DNA of 64,000 nucleotides from Impatiens glandulifera (Eukaryota; Streptophyta; Magnoliopsida; Ericales; Balsaminaceae), in assembly GCF_907164915.1 (NCBI RefSeq), contig NC_061862.1:144282972-144346971 (forward strand), given 5' to 3'. Positions 23,475 through 35,290 of the stretch are shown in pieces. A program made the position numbers and the translations under genes. Within the stretch, counting starts at the first letter, position 1. Each line of letters begins with the position of its first letter. The notes under the pieces are model-generated. The model had not been told where the DNA came from. It saw nothing but the letters and a program-made list of their open reading frames with translations, and made no database searches.

Positions 23475-26400
23475 ATGTTCCAAACCCTAGAATATTCTGG
23501 ATTGAGGAAGTATCCGGGCGGACCGTTCATCTTCTATGAAGACGAAGTTCGCGAGTTCTTCAAGACGATAGTTATGGTGGATGATTCCATCGTAGCAACC
23601 GTCAACGGAAAGTAGATCTCATTTGACGAAGCGGTTTATGCGGAGTTCTTTGAACTCCCAACGGAGGGTCATCTGTTCGACTTGGTGCTCCCTTCAGAAA
23701 TCATGGAGGAAATGAAGACTTCCTTCTCTGCTGATGGTTCTAAGATCCATGTGAATGGATACAAGAAAGTATTCAAACTCCACTTTATTCTCCTAAACGA
23801 TGTGGTGGAGAAGGCGTTGCAAGGGAAGGCTGGCTCTTTCAATCTATATAGTCAAGACCGTTTTGACTATATGTGTGCCAATTCTAAAGGAATCAAGTGA
23901 ATTGGGGTCATACCCTGTTTCAGAATCTGTGTTACTCCATCAGTCAGACGAACAATGAGAGTATCACGTATGCGGCTCAACTGAGCCACTTGTTGAAGTT
24001 TTTGGGGGTTCCTGTTGGTGAACCGGCGCAGATTAACTCTCCAAGAGTTTTTACTGCCTCTACGGTGGCCAGCACTCTAACTAGGATGAAGAGCATCCTA
24101 GAGTCTGTATCTGGGGCTTCTAGTTTCCAGACTGGTGGAAGGCCTTCCACCCAATCAAAGCCCTTTGCTTCTGTTATGTCAACAGGAGAAAAGAGAACTA
24201 GAACTGTGAACAAATCGGAGGTCAGTTCCTCTAGCATGAAAAACCCAAATCAGAAGGACACGGAATCTGTTGATTCAAGGGTAAAGCAAGGTCCAGGCGT
24301 ACTTGCTGCAACCCCAATGACATCGTTATCCAATCCCTCAACGTACTTGAGGAAACCTTCGAGGTCTTGTGTCTCAAAGGAGAAGAAGACAAAGGCGCCC
24401 CGCGCGTCTAAATCTGCCAAGGTAAAGTCTTCTAAATCTTTGGCTGTTGTGCCAAAATTTGATGTTCCCGAAGTGGAACAAGCTGAATCTGTTTTCTCTC
24501 CCTTGAGAGAATTTGCTGAAGGGCCTGTTGTTGAGTCAGCCGGTCCAAATGTTGAAACTATTAACATGGAGGAGTCTCTTGTTACTCAATTTGATCATAA
24601 AACTGCCGGTGCTACAGAATCGTCGAAACCAGAACAAGGTGATGTTCTTACCCTTATTGCTGGTGAACCCATCATTCCTGCTCCCAAGGATTCCTTGGTG
24701 GTTGGAAAAATTGTCAGTAGAGAGCTCCCTGGTGAGTTCTGCTTGAAACCCCAATCTGCCTTTGAATTATTGCGGGCCAGAAAAGGGACCAGAGGAATTA
24801 TAATTGGTGAACCCAGACCAGCTCCAAAACCTGTAGAGGTTGTTGGAAAAGGGAAATCCACTACATTTCAAGCTCCTGAGAAGATATCTGAAGCAAGAGG
24901 TATCGTTGATCTTATTCTAGATCAAGTGAAAGTTATTTCTGCTGAAAAATTAAAAGTCTATGATTCCTGGCGTACTGAGAGACTGTCCTCTAAGTACAAC
25001 GACTCTCTATCTAACGCTGCCATAACCAAAGAATTGAAGAAGAGAGTGGCAAACGAGAAGAAAGTCCTGAAATGGGCAAGAACTTCAGAGGTGGGTGAAG
25101 CGTTGAACAAGAGAGAACTGGTGGAAGCTTGCATTCTTGGAAAAGCACTGTTTCCAATTTATGAAGCTAGGAAATCAAACTTCAACCCTGATGCAAAAGG
25201 AGCTGATGTTGAAGCAAAAGTGCTGAAAAAGTTGAATGATATTATGGAAAGTTATGTCTCTGCTGCTTCCAGATACATTCATGGCGTCGATTGCTCTAGC
25301 GCAGTACCTCTTAACGAAGAAGAAGCAATGGACATTCCAGATGCTGATGAATCAGATGCTGCTCTCCTGATCGAATTCGGGAACCTGTCTGCCGAAGAGA
25401 GACGCATTCAAGATCATCCTGTTCAAGAGCTTCCGAATGAAGAAGAAGGAATGATGAATGTTCAAGAGGCTGAACAAGATCATGAGACAAATGTTGAAGA
25501 AGTAATCATAGAAGATGTATCAGAGGAGGCTTTGAAAGCTCCTTTTGAAGAAAATGCCATTATAACCCCTATTGCGAGAACAGAGGGTGTTCAAGAGAAC
25601 CTGGTCGAGGTCACTCAGCCAGAAACTGCAAGAACTAAGGGGGAACCCTCTAAAGAAAAAGATGATAAAGAAGAAAGTTCCTCGTCTGAGGAGGAACAGG
25701 ATGAGCAACCAAAGTTTGTTAAGACCTATTTATTTCCCGATGGTTTGTGGGAAGTGTTTAGGAAAAAAAAAACATTCCCCGTCACTATTCTTGAAGTCTG
25801 CTCGAAAGATTTGAAAAGGCACAAAAAGAATTTGAAGAAGAATATCAAGATAAAGCTGCTAAGAATGCTGAAGTAAATCAGCAGGAGCAATCCTTGCAGG
25901 TTCATACAAACTTTGAGCCTATTCAATGTATGACAGCAGAATCTGAAGAAGTGTCGTCTCACGAAGGGTCATCTGCTGGAGGAAATAAAATGATAAGATC
26001 TATGAGGTCTATGCTCTCCTCAATGCAGAAGACTATGTGTCAGACAATGATCTCCATGGAAGAGGAAATAGCGAATTTTGGCAATATTTTCAAGATCCTA
26101 ACTGAGCTGGATAAGACCTTGAAGATGAATACTTATGAGACCCATGTCTCGAATGTAAAGTTTGCAAAGTTTGAAAAGGAAAGCTTCAGTCGCCAAAGTG
26201 AACTGTTTGACATTGAGAGGCATATCAATGACGAACGCCACAAGGGAACCATGGATGAATTCAGTCTGGTGAGGAATCAGATGGTAGAAATGCAGGGTTG
26301 CATGAGCAGAAATGATAATGAACGTCAAGCATTTGCTGAGACCATTGCTAGAAAGTTTCAAGCAAAGGAGGATGTTTTAGGCAATGCTGAAGGTGCTCAA

Positions 26401-26727
26401 CCTCGACCAATTCAAGGTGAGTCAAGCAGAAGGAATGATGGTGTGTTAACCGGGACCAGATCCAGGCGGACCCCAAGTACTGATGACAATTCTAGGCCAA
26501 CCAAGAGAGGTGGTGGTCGAAGCGGTGCTGAGCGTGGTGGAAGAAGTGGTGGTGGCCATAGTAGGCTATCAAATGTCGATCAAGGAGGACGTGCCAGTGC
26601 TGGTGAGCGTGGAGGAAGATTGAATGCAGGAGGTCGTGGTGGTCGCGGCTATGCTCATTTCATGAACATGCTTCCCAGGCAAGAGATGAGTCCATTCGAC
26701 CCTCGAGTGAAAAGAGAAGAACAATGA
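23475..26727 (+). pseudogene. Second ORF of the retrotransposon, broken; no pol homology
   Basis: Long protein frame of roughly 1080 codons, now broken by TAG at 23613-23615, a one-base frameshift at about 23897 and another shift between about 25765 and 25805. Regions in order: an N-terminal domain of about 180 residues starting MFQTLEYSGLRKY, which recalls proteins of retrotransposons in Lamiales genomes; a long serine-, lysine- and proline-rich stretch; a helical middle (about 24900-25280); a glutamate-rich acidic region (25300-25710); a coiled-coil segment; and a C-terminal RGG-type glycine/arginine region (about 26505-26655) typical of RNA- or DNA-binding tails. No membrane segment and no reverse transcriptase, integrase or protease motif. 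Function unknown. Its place after gag matches the envelope-like ORFs of some copia elements, but nothing here looks like an envelope. Confidence 0.75.
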
Positions 26728-26890
26728 TCTCTCTTCTATTACTCTGTTTAACTTTATTGAACATGGTTTCTTGATAGTTTTTTGAATACTGGTTCTTTTG
26801 GATGAATGGTGTAAGTGAACAAGGAGTTTGTTTATTTACTTGATGAATGCATGTTGTTATATATGTACGCATGTTTTCAATTTCTTCATC

Positions 26891-26904
26891 AAAAAGGGGG
26901 AAAT
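26891..26904 (+). other. Polypurine tract
   Basis: AAAAAGGGGGAAAT directly before the 3' LTR. It is the expected plus-strand priming site. Confidence 0.9.
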
Positions 26905-29068
26905 TGTTGGGACAAATTATTTTGACTAAGTGTTGAAATAAATTACCCACTGATATTTTGATGATGAAATAATTTATGAGTTTTGATACAGGTGTGTTAA
27001 GACTACATGTTATTAGACTTGGATCTAATGAGGGTCATTAGACCGATTTTGATCTCCATTCGCATAGAATTAGACGTGAGTCTAATGGAATTAGACGTGA
27101 GTCTAATAGAATTAGACGTACAGTCTAACTCATCGGAGTTAGACGTGTAAGTCTAATGGATGTGTAAAGAATTAGACGGATAGTCTAATGAATACACGGA
27201 ATTAGACGTAAGTCTAATGGAATTAGACTTGAGTGTAATAGAATTAGACGTACAGTCTAACTCATCGGAGTTAGACGTGTAAGTCTAATAGATGTGTAAA
27301 GAATTAGACGGATAGTCTAATGAATACACGGAATTAGACGTGAGTCTAATGGAATTAGACGTGAGTCTAATAGAATTAGACATACAGTCTAACTCATCGG
27401 AGTTAGACGTGTAAGTCTAATAGACGTAAAGAATTAGACGGATAGTCTAATGAATACGCGGAATTAGACGCGTCAGTCTAACGTAGTAGAGTTAGACGTG
27501 TCGGTTTAATGGTTTTTGGATAATTAGACGGGTAGTCTAATTAGTGAAATTTAGACGTGAGTCTAACTCCTTCAGATTACTCTAAGGTAGAACCGGAATT
27601 AGACGCGTCAGTCTAACTCAGTGAGAGTTAGACGTGCCGGTCTAATGGTTATTTAACAATTAGACGGGTAGTCTTATTAGTGAAAGTTAGACGTGAGTCT
27701 AACTACTTTAGATTAGTCTGAGGTAGAACCGGAATTAGACGCGTCAGTCTAACTCAATAAGAGTTAGACGTGCCGGTCTAATGGTTATCTAACAATTAGA
27801 CGGGTAGTCTAATTAGTGAAAGTTAGACGTGAGTCTAACTCCTTCAGATTAGTCTGAGGTAGAACCGGAATTAGACGCGTCAGTCTAACTTAGTGAGAGT
27901 TAGATGTGCCGGTCTAATGGTTATTTAATAATTAGACGGGTAGTCTAATTAGTGAAAGTTAGACGTGAGTCTACTCCTTCAGACAAGTCTAAGGTAGAAC
28001 TAGAATTAGACTTGTAGTCTAACTCAGTGAAGTTAGACGTACCCGTCTAATGGTTATTGTAATTAGACGCGAGTCTAATTCTATTAGACCAGGCGGTCTA
28101 ATAGACGTTTTTATTAGAAGGAGTTGACTTATTTCATTAGACTGATTTCTTCAAATCCGTCTAACTGAAATACGTCTGATGCTCTGTTTAAGTAGTACGC
28201 TTGAATCTAGAATTTCTCCTACCCACGTGCTATAGTTGTACCCTACTTCTGCTCCACTTTCATGTGAAGATTAGTACAACAACTATATGCATCCAATCAA
28301 GGAATGCCACGTAAGAGAATTTTCCTCACATTACCCGTTCTGCAGGTACATCCCTGATGGAATATTCGGCGCACTACCAGTTCGGTAAGACCACGATCCT
28401 TGTGCTCAGAACTTGCTGTGTACAATGGAGGCTTTCCAATGGAAGAGTTCCACGTATCATTCTTGAAGATTCGACTGTTAGCTCCTGCTCAGCATTTAAT
28501 CAATCCTAAGGACAACGGACGAAGTAGTGACTTTTCCCTTAAGAATTTTGAAAAACGAACAAGCATTCTGATTTTGCATAGAGAGAGTCTAATCAATCAT
28601 CTTGCTTACTGAACTTATTCTGTGAAGCTTCTTTCTGATTGTACTGTGTGTGAATCGAGTGAGAGAGCTAGAATCAAAACACCATTAGCTGAGTGATATT
28701 CTTCATCTTGTAATTGAACAAAAAGTGTTCTGTTCAATAGTGAGCTAAGTGTGTGTAAACTGTATTTGATTCTTATCATCTTATAGTGAATCCTTCCGGT
28801 GGTTGGAAGAAGGGGTGACGTAGGAGAGTTTCTCCGAACATCCATAAACAAACTGTTGTGTTCTTCATTTCTGTCATCTTTTCATATTTCATCTTGTGCT
28901 TCAAACCCAAGTAAACAATTCCGCCTTGAATTTGTTTCAAGTGTTTACACAAGTTTGCATAGAATAGAAAGAGATATTAATCCTTAACAGGATTTCTATC
29001 CAACCGTTTTTCATAAGGCTTTATCCTTAGCCAGACCCCCGTCTTTAACGATAAAGCCGATCCTATCA
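26905..29068 (+). repeat. 3' LTR (2164 bp)
   Basis: Begins TGTTGGGACAAATT and ends GATCCTATCA. Dyad array at 27066-28115, G-box at 28224-28229, TATA-like region near 28495. It differs from the 5' LTR by scattered substitutions and small differences in repeat number. Confidence 0.93.
27066..28115. repeat. TTAGAC dyad array in 3' LTR
   Basis: Third copy of the dyad array, with the same two classes of higher-order repeat. Several dyads carry single-base damage in one half-site, whereas most keep both halves intact. Confidence 0.9.
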
Positions 29069-29283
29069 GACTTTTTAGTATCGTGTTAATTGGTGTCCAT
29101 GAGTTTATTTGTGTCGTGTTAACTCGTGTTTAAATTCTTGTTTTGTGTTATTCTAAGTAGAACTGGTCATAGTGTCGTGTCGATGACCGTTTTCTTATAA
29201 TAAGCCATAATGTCAAAAAATGTTTAATACTAATTAAATAAAATTAGAAACTTCATCAATTAAAAAGAATTATTATATTTTTG

Positions 29284-29740
29284 TTGGCATGATCTGACTA
29301 TACACAATATTAGGATGCATAATTTTTCCAAGAATAACTATGCCTCCTCCATCTCCTCACAAATAGTGAGAAAAGACTTTAGGTATAACATGTTGCGATG
29401 TCAACAGCGATAAGACAAATGAATGACCCTAGCCAAACCCAAAAATTCCGTCGATGGCTCGACATCCTTAAATATTGTCCCATTGGCCGAAGAGCTACAC
29501 CTATTAAATCAAATTCAAATTAATAAATATTTCCTAGAGAGATACATAACTAATACATAAAAATACTCCACTATTCTCAATAGTGATAAAAAATTACCCA
29601 ATGTTCTCCGATCAATTAATTATTACCCAGAAATAATGGAAGAGTATGCCACCGAAGACTACAACATATCCGCTAAATAGTAGCTGGATGCATGATTTTC
29701 GTCTACATATGTATGCCAAAGTCCGTAGTCCTGAAATCGT
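29284..29740 (-). pseudogene. Aspartic protease fragment, monomer 2 (unit A)
   Basis: Minus strand. The 5' exon-like part (about 29740-29630) is shortened. The 3' part (29501-29284) reads RAIDGIFGFG, a TAG in place of the usual glutamine, then VFSHCL-like sequence with errors. The family is plant A1 (pepsin-like) proteases; neither catalytic aspartate region is included. Confidence 0.6.
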
Positions 29741-30202
29741 CATAATTATTTTAATGATATCAATATTTATTTGTTTTTGAAATTTAAGTTTATTTATTTT
29801 AGACAAACATAATATTGAAAGTCACCTCAATTTAGAGATGGGCATAATGCATAAACGTTCTTAATCGACTAAGATAAGTCGTGTTTGACTCTCAATCGTG
29901 TCGTGTTTCAATCTTATGTGTGTCATATCGTTTCTTGACCCACTCAAAATATTATGATCCACACACTCTTTCGTATTGTGTTAATTCGTGTCCATGAGTT
30001 TATTCATGTCGTGCTAACTCATGTTAAATTCTTGTTTTGTGTTATTCTAAGTAGAACTTGTCAACGTGTCGACCCAATCGTGTCGTGTCGATGACCGCTT
30101 TCTTATAAGCCCTAATGTTCAAAAAATGTTTATTTATCTAGTACGTTTATTAATTAAATAAAATTAGCAACTTCATCCATTAATAAGAATGATTACATTT
30201 TT

Positions 30203-30704
30203 GTTGGCAAGAGCGAATTATACACAATATTATATTGCATAATTTTTCCAAGAACAACTATGCCTCCTCCATCTCCTCTCAAACAGAGAGAAAAGACTTC
30301 AGGCATTACCTGTTGCGATGTCAACAGCGTTAAGACAGATGAATGACCTTAGCCAAACCCAAAAATTCCATCGATGGCTCGACATCCCTCAAATATGGGC
30401 CCAATGGCCGAAGTGCTACACATATTAAACCAAATTCAAATTAATAGATTTTCCTAGAGAGATACGCAACTGATACATAAAAAAATCCAGTATTCTCAAT
30501 TCAAATAAAAAATACCCAATGTTCTCCGATCAATTAATTATTACCCAAAAATAATAGAAGAGTATGCCACCGAAGAATACAACATATCTACTAAATAGTA
30601 GCTTGATGCATGACTTCCATCTATATTTGTAAGCCAAAGTCCACATGGACTATGCTATTAGCACCACGACCATTTTCACTACATATCTCATTCAAACATG
30701 AAAT
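30203..30704 (-). pseudogene. Aspartic protease fragment, monomer 3 (unit A)
   Basis: Minus strand; exon-like parts about 30704-30540 and 30415-30203, separated by what looks like a former intron ending in AG. Same order of motifs as the other monomers, with several stops. Confidence 0.6.
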
Positions 30705-31189
30705 GGTCATAATTATTTTAATGATATCATATTTATTTGTTTTTGGAATTTAAGTTTATTAGACAAACATAATATTGAAAGTCTCAATTTAGAGATGGGC
30801 ATCGTGCATAAACATTCATAATCGACTAAGACATGTCGTGTTAGACTCTTAATCGTGTCATGTTTCAATCTTATGCGTGTCATATCGTGTCTTAACTCAC
30901 TCAAAATATTACAATCCATAGACTCTTTCGTATCGTATTAATTCGTGTCCAGAAGTTTATTTGTATCCAAGAGTTTATTTGTGTCGTCCTAACTCGTGTT
31001 TAAATTCTTGTTTTGTATTATTCTAAGTAGAACTGGTCATCGTGTCGACCCAATCGTGCCGTGTCAATGAACATTTTCTTATAGTAAGCCCTAATGTTCA
31101 AAAAAATGTTTATTAGCTAGTAAGGCTACTAATTAAATAAAATTAGCAACTTCATCAATTAAAAAGAATGATTACATTTTTGTTGGGAT

Positions 31190-31615
31190 GAGCGGACTAA
31201 ACATAATTTAGAATGCATAACCTGTTGCGATGTCAACAACGATAAGACAGATGAATGACCCTAGCCAAAACCAAAAATTCCGTCGATGGATTAACATCCT
31301 TCAAATATGGGCCCAATGGCCGAAGTACTACACATATTAAACCAAATTCAAATTGATAGATGTTTCCTAGAGAGATACGCAACTAATACATAAAAAAATT
31401 CCTCAATTCGAATAAAAAACTACCCAATGTTCTCTGATCAATTAATTTTTATCAAAAAAATAATGGAAGAGTATGTCAGCGAAGACTGCAAAATATCCGC
31501 TAAATAGTAGCCTGATGCATGACTTCTGTCTACATATGTAAGACAAAGTCCATATGCATGACTACTATTAGCACATCGGCCATAGTCACTACATAACTCA
31601 TTGGAACATGAACTC
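31190..31615 (-). pseudogene. Aspartic protease fragment, monomer 4 (unit A, internal deletion)
   Basis: The 5' exon-like part (31615-31455) keeps an open frame that reads CSNELCSDYGRCANSS and then YVDRSHASGYYLADIL, which parallels the region around the flap of plant aspartic proteases (normally YGDGS, TSGYYVSD). The 3' part has lost about 90 bases covering the VFSHCL region; unit B shares this loss. Confidence 0.65.
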
Positions 31616-32059
31616 GTCATAATTATTAATGATGATATCAATATTTATTTGTTTTTGGAATTTAAATTTATTTATTTTGGACAAACATAATGTTGAAAGT
31701 CACCTCAATATAGAGATGTACATTGTGCATAAACGTTCCTATTCGACTAAGACAAATCGTGTTAGACTCTCAATCGTGTTGTGTTTCAATCTTATGCGTG
31801 TCGTATCGTGTCTTGACACACTCAAAATATTATGATCCATCGACTTTTTCGTATCGTGTTAATTTGTGTCCATGAGTTTATTCGTGTCGTGATAACTCGT
31901 GTTTAAATTTGTATTTTCTGTTATTCTAAGTAGAACTGGTCATCGTGTCGATCCAATTGTGTCGTGTCGATGCCCGATTTCTTATAGTAAGCCCTAATGT
32001 TAAAAAAATGTTTAATTATCTAGTAAGGCTACTAATTAAAAAGAATGATTTCATACTTT

Positions 32060-32575
32060 GTTGTCATGAGCGACAAATACACAATATTATGATGCATAAT
32101 TTTGCCAAAAACAACTATGCATCCTCCACCTCCTCTCAAACAGTGAGAAAAGACTTTAGGCATAACACGTTGCGATGTCAACCGCGATAAGACAAATGAA
32201 TGACCCTGATCAATCCCAAAAATTTTGTCGATGGCTCGACACCCCTCAAATAATGGCTCATTGGCCGAAGTGCTACACCTATTAAACCAAATTCAAATTA
32301 ATAGATGTATCCTAGAGAGATACGCAACCAATACATAAAAATATATTACACTATTCTCAATTCAGATATAAAACTACCCAATGTTCTCCGATCAATTAAT
32401 TATTACCCAAAAATAATGGAAGAGTATGTCACCGAAGACTACAACATATCCGTTATATAGTAGTTAGATGCATGACTTTCATCTACATATGTAACTGTAA
32501 GCCAAAGTCCACATGGACTACTTTTATTAGCACATCGACCATATTCACTGCATAACTCATTCGAACATGAAATCG
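32060..32575 (-). pseudogene. Aspartic protease fragment, monomer 5 (unit A, best kept)
   Basis: The 3' exon-like part (about 32279-32062) is fully open on the minus strand: CSTSANEPLFEGCRAID, then IFGIDQGHSFVLSRL, then VMPKVFSHCLRG, then a glycine-rich turn and IVVFGKIMHHNIVY. This matches the order in plant A1 aspartic proteases (GCS, RAVDGIFGFGQ, SQL, VFSHCLKG, GGG, LVLGEI, NIVYSPL). The 5' part is 32575-32407. The motif containing each catalytic aspartate lies outside the fragment, so no active enzyme is possible. Confidence 0.75.
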
Positions 32576-34391
32576 TCATAATTATTAATAATGATATCAA
32601 TATTTAATTGTTTTTGGAGTTTAAGTTTATTTATTTTGGACAAACATAATGTTGAAAGTCACTTCAATACAGAATTAGGCATCATGCATAAACGTTCATA
32701 ATCGACTAGGACAAGTCGTGTTAGACTCTCAATCTTGTCATATTGTGATTCAATCTTATGCATATTATATCGTGTCTTGATCCACTCAAAATATTATGAT
32801 CCACAAACTCTTTCGTATCATGTTAATTTGTGTCCACGAGTTTATTCGCGTCCACGAGTTTATTCATGTTGTGCTAACTCGTGTTTAAATTCGTGTTTTT
32901 TTGTTATTCCAAGTAGAGATGGTCATCGTGTTGACCCAATCGTGTCACATCGATGCTTGTTTTCATGCGTGTCAGGTCGTGTTTTGACACACTCGTGTTA
33001 ATATATATTGTTATATATATATATATATATTAAAATTTATTCTTAGTAAAAAAATTAAAATATGAATATTAATTTATTTATTTTAATTTAGAAATTTACA
33101 ACTTAATTTAATAAATTAAATATGTTATTTAAAAAATTAATATGTTAAACCAGTAAAATATGTAGATATAAATTTTAGCATATAATTTTATAAATAATAA
33201 TTTAAATATCAATTATTTAAAACGTGTTTTTAAAACATACAAATAATTATTTAAATAAAATTAGTTAAATTTATTATTTTAAATTTATTAATTTATTTAA
33301 AATAATTAATATATTAAGTTAGTTAAATATGATAAATGTGAAATTTTATAATTTTTAAAATATTAAGTAAGAATTTATAACTAATTATTTAATTAAGTAT
33401 ATAATAATATATATTAAAAAGCAAATAATATTTTTTTTATGAGAAAATATAGTTTCAATTTTTTTTTATTTAATCAATTTAGTCTTATAATTTTATATTG
33501 AGACATTTATTTAATTTATAAAATATTTAATCATGTTTTATTAATTATATTTTAAAAAATTGTATTTTGTTTGTAAGGATAAATATTATTTATAATACTT
33601 AAATTTAAAAAATATTTAAATACGATTAAAGTTAGTTAAATTATAAATATATTAAATACAATCAATTATGTGATTAAATTCATTTATGAATACAAAGAAA
33701 TAAAACTAAATAACATTCTAATAAAAAATTTCAACAATATTTGTAGGTTTTTTTTTTCTAATAATATGTGAGTTTTAAAATATATAATGTTTAAAGTATT
33801 TTTTTTACTAAAGTTTGATTTTGAATACTTTCTGTTTTGTTAATTAATTAATTTGTTTAATAGCTTTCAATTTAGATTAAAACCATGTACAAGTTAATTT
33901 TTAATAGCCTAAGCCTAATGTTTTCATTAATCAGACTGATAAAGACAACTTGCTCTTCTTCAAGGTTGTAGAAGGAAGGGATAGTTTAAATTTAAAACAT
34001 TTAAAATCAATTATATTTGTTTGTTCTCGTTCAATTATTTAATAAAAATAATAAAATCAGGTACTAGAAAAGAACTTTGCTTATATGTTTAGAATATGTT
34101 TTTTCATCCTTTTTAAAAGATGAAAAAAGAGTAAAATAAGATGAGGAAGCCATCTAGAACTTTTTTTTAACTATAGATCCAGAGCTGGATCTCCAACCGA
34201 ATCAAATCAGATTTTTTTTAAAAAAAATTAAAATTGAAAACTAATTTTTTTTTATATAAATAACTTATTAAAATATTAATTTAAATAAAATAATATTCTT
34301 AATTAAATAACTTTATTCCAATTTTAAGTGTTTCAAGATTCTATCATTTAAATAATTATATTAAATTACTATTATTAAATATAATATAATA

Positions 34392-34394
<3 letters not shown>

Positions 34395-34476
<82 letters not shown>
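34395..34476. repeat. Expanded AT microsatellite 1 (unit B)
   Basis: Uninterrupted AT dinucleotide run of about 80 bases. The same site is short in unit A (near 990-1000) and about 18 bases in unit C (near 59978-59995). Confidence 0.95.
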
Positions 34477-35188
34477 TATTATATATTTTTAATATAAATT
34501 AAAACATTTCGAGTTAAACAAAAATCAGCCGCAACTCATTTATTAAAAATAATAAGATTTGTTATAATTTTAAACTTAAAAGTATTTAAAGATGAAAATA
34601 TAGAGCTTTTATTTGATAATTTTATTTAAAAATGTGTTCAAATCTTGTCAAAAATTATTTTTAGTTTATCAAGGATAACAACAAAAATAAGAATTTTTAT
34701 TTTTTTATTTTAATATATTATTCGTGATTTATTAAAAAAGATCAAACATTAATACATATTATTATAATTTTTTTAATAAATTTATTTTTTATATTTTTAT
34801 CCATGTTCCTGATTAGTATTAAAAGTATCAAATACAATCCAATACAATGTAAGATTATCTTTATAAAAATAAATTATTTTTATTGTATTACTGAATTATA
34901 ATAAAATATTATCATTTATAATTAAATAAATAAAAATATATTTTAAAAATATAAATAAAATAATAAATATTAAATTAATATATATCAACTAAACTAAAAA
35001 TTAAAAATAAAATTTATAAATTAAAAATCATTTTATACATTTTTTCATACCAAATATCAAATAGTCATCCAGATATTGTTCAGCGAAGATCCAATTTCAA
35101 CATTAATTCGAGATGCTTTCTAAATTGGCCTTATAATATAATAAATAAGAATATATTTTTAAAATATAAATAATATAATAAATATAAA

Positions 35189-35290
<102 letters not shown>

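Larger units (their letters stand above)
18426..29068 (+). mobile_element. 10.6 kb non-autonomous LTR retrotransposon with gag and a second ORF
   Basis: Complete element flanked by the 5-bp duplication GACTT (18421-18425 and 29069-29073); unit B has the empty site at 54609-54613. Order: 5' LTR, primer binding site for initiator methionine tRNA, copia-type gag, a dyad-bearing promoter-like region, a long second ORF, polypurine tract, 3' LTR. No protease, integrase, reverse transcriptase or RNase H coding region is visible between the LTRs, so it would depend on another element for movement. Both ORFs carry disabling changes. The two LTRs differ at scattered positions, so the insertion is not very recent, yet it is younger than the macro-duplication. 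Confidence 0.92.
121..32997. repeat. Tandem macro-duplication, unit A
   Basis: First complete unit of a large direct duplication, taken from the end of one protease-derived array to the end of the next. Nearly every segment can be aligned by eye to unit B at a shift of about 32.9-33.6 kb. It is longer than B because of a 10.6 kb retrotransposon and a 2.0 kb solo LTR, both absent from B. Near its left end it lacks two blocks present in B (about 33575-33680 and 33713-34165) and in C (about 59195-59740). The boundary is a convenience, since a tandem repeat has no unique start. Confidence 0.85.
15421..32997. repeat. Tandem array of 0.9-1.0 kb protease-derived monomers (unit A)
   Basis: Five monomers plus partial ends, recognised by recurring words such as GTGTCGACCCAATCGTGTCG at about 15513, 30068, 31045, 31945 and 32930. 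Intervals are about 900-985 bases once the two retrotransposon insertions in the first monomer are removed. Each monomer has a protease-derived half on the minus strand and a noncoding half rich in CGTGTCGTGT-like words. The fourth monomer has lost about 90 bases, and the same loss is seen in unit B, so the array was duplicated whole. Confidence 0.8.

Noticed and set aside
26905..29068. MITE or foldback element interpretation of the dyad-rich block
   Set aside because: TG-CA ends, 5-bp duplication, primer binding site and polypurine tract show it is an LTR.
29780..30070. hAT-type MITE for the CGTGTCGTGT-rich half of the array monomer
   Set aside because: The wording resembles simple repeats often seen near plant hAT elements, but no terminal inverted repeats or 8-bp duplications could be defined.
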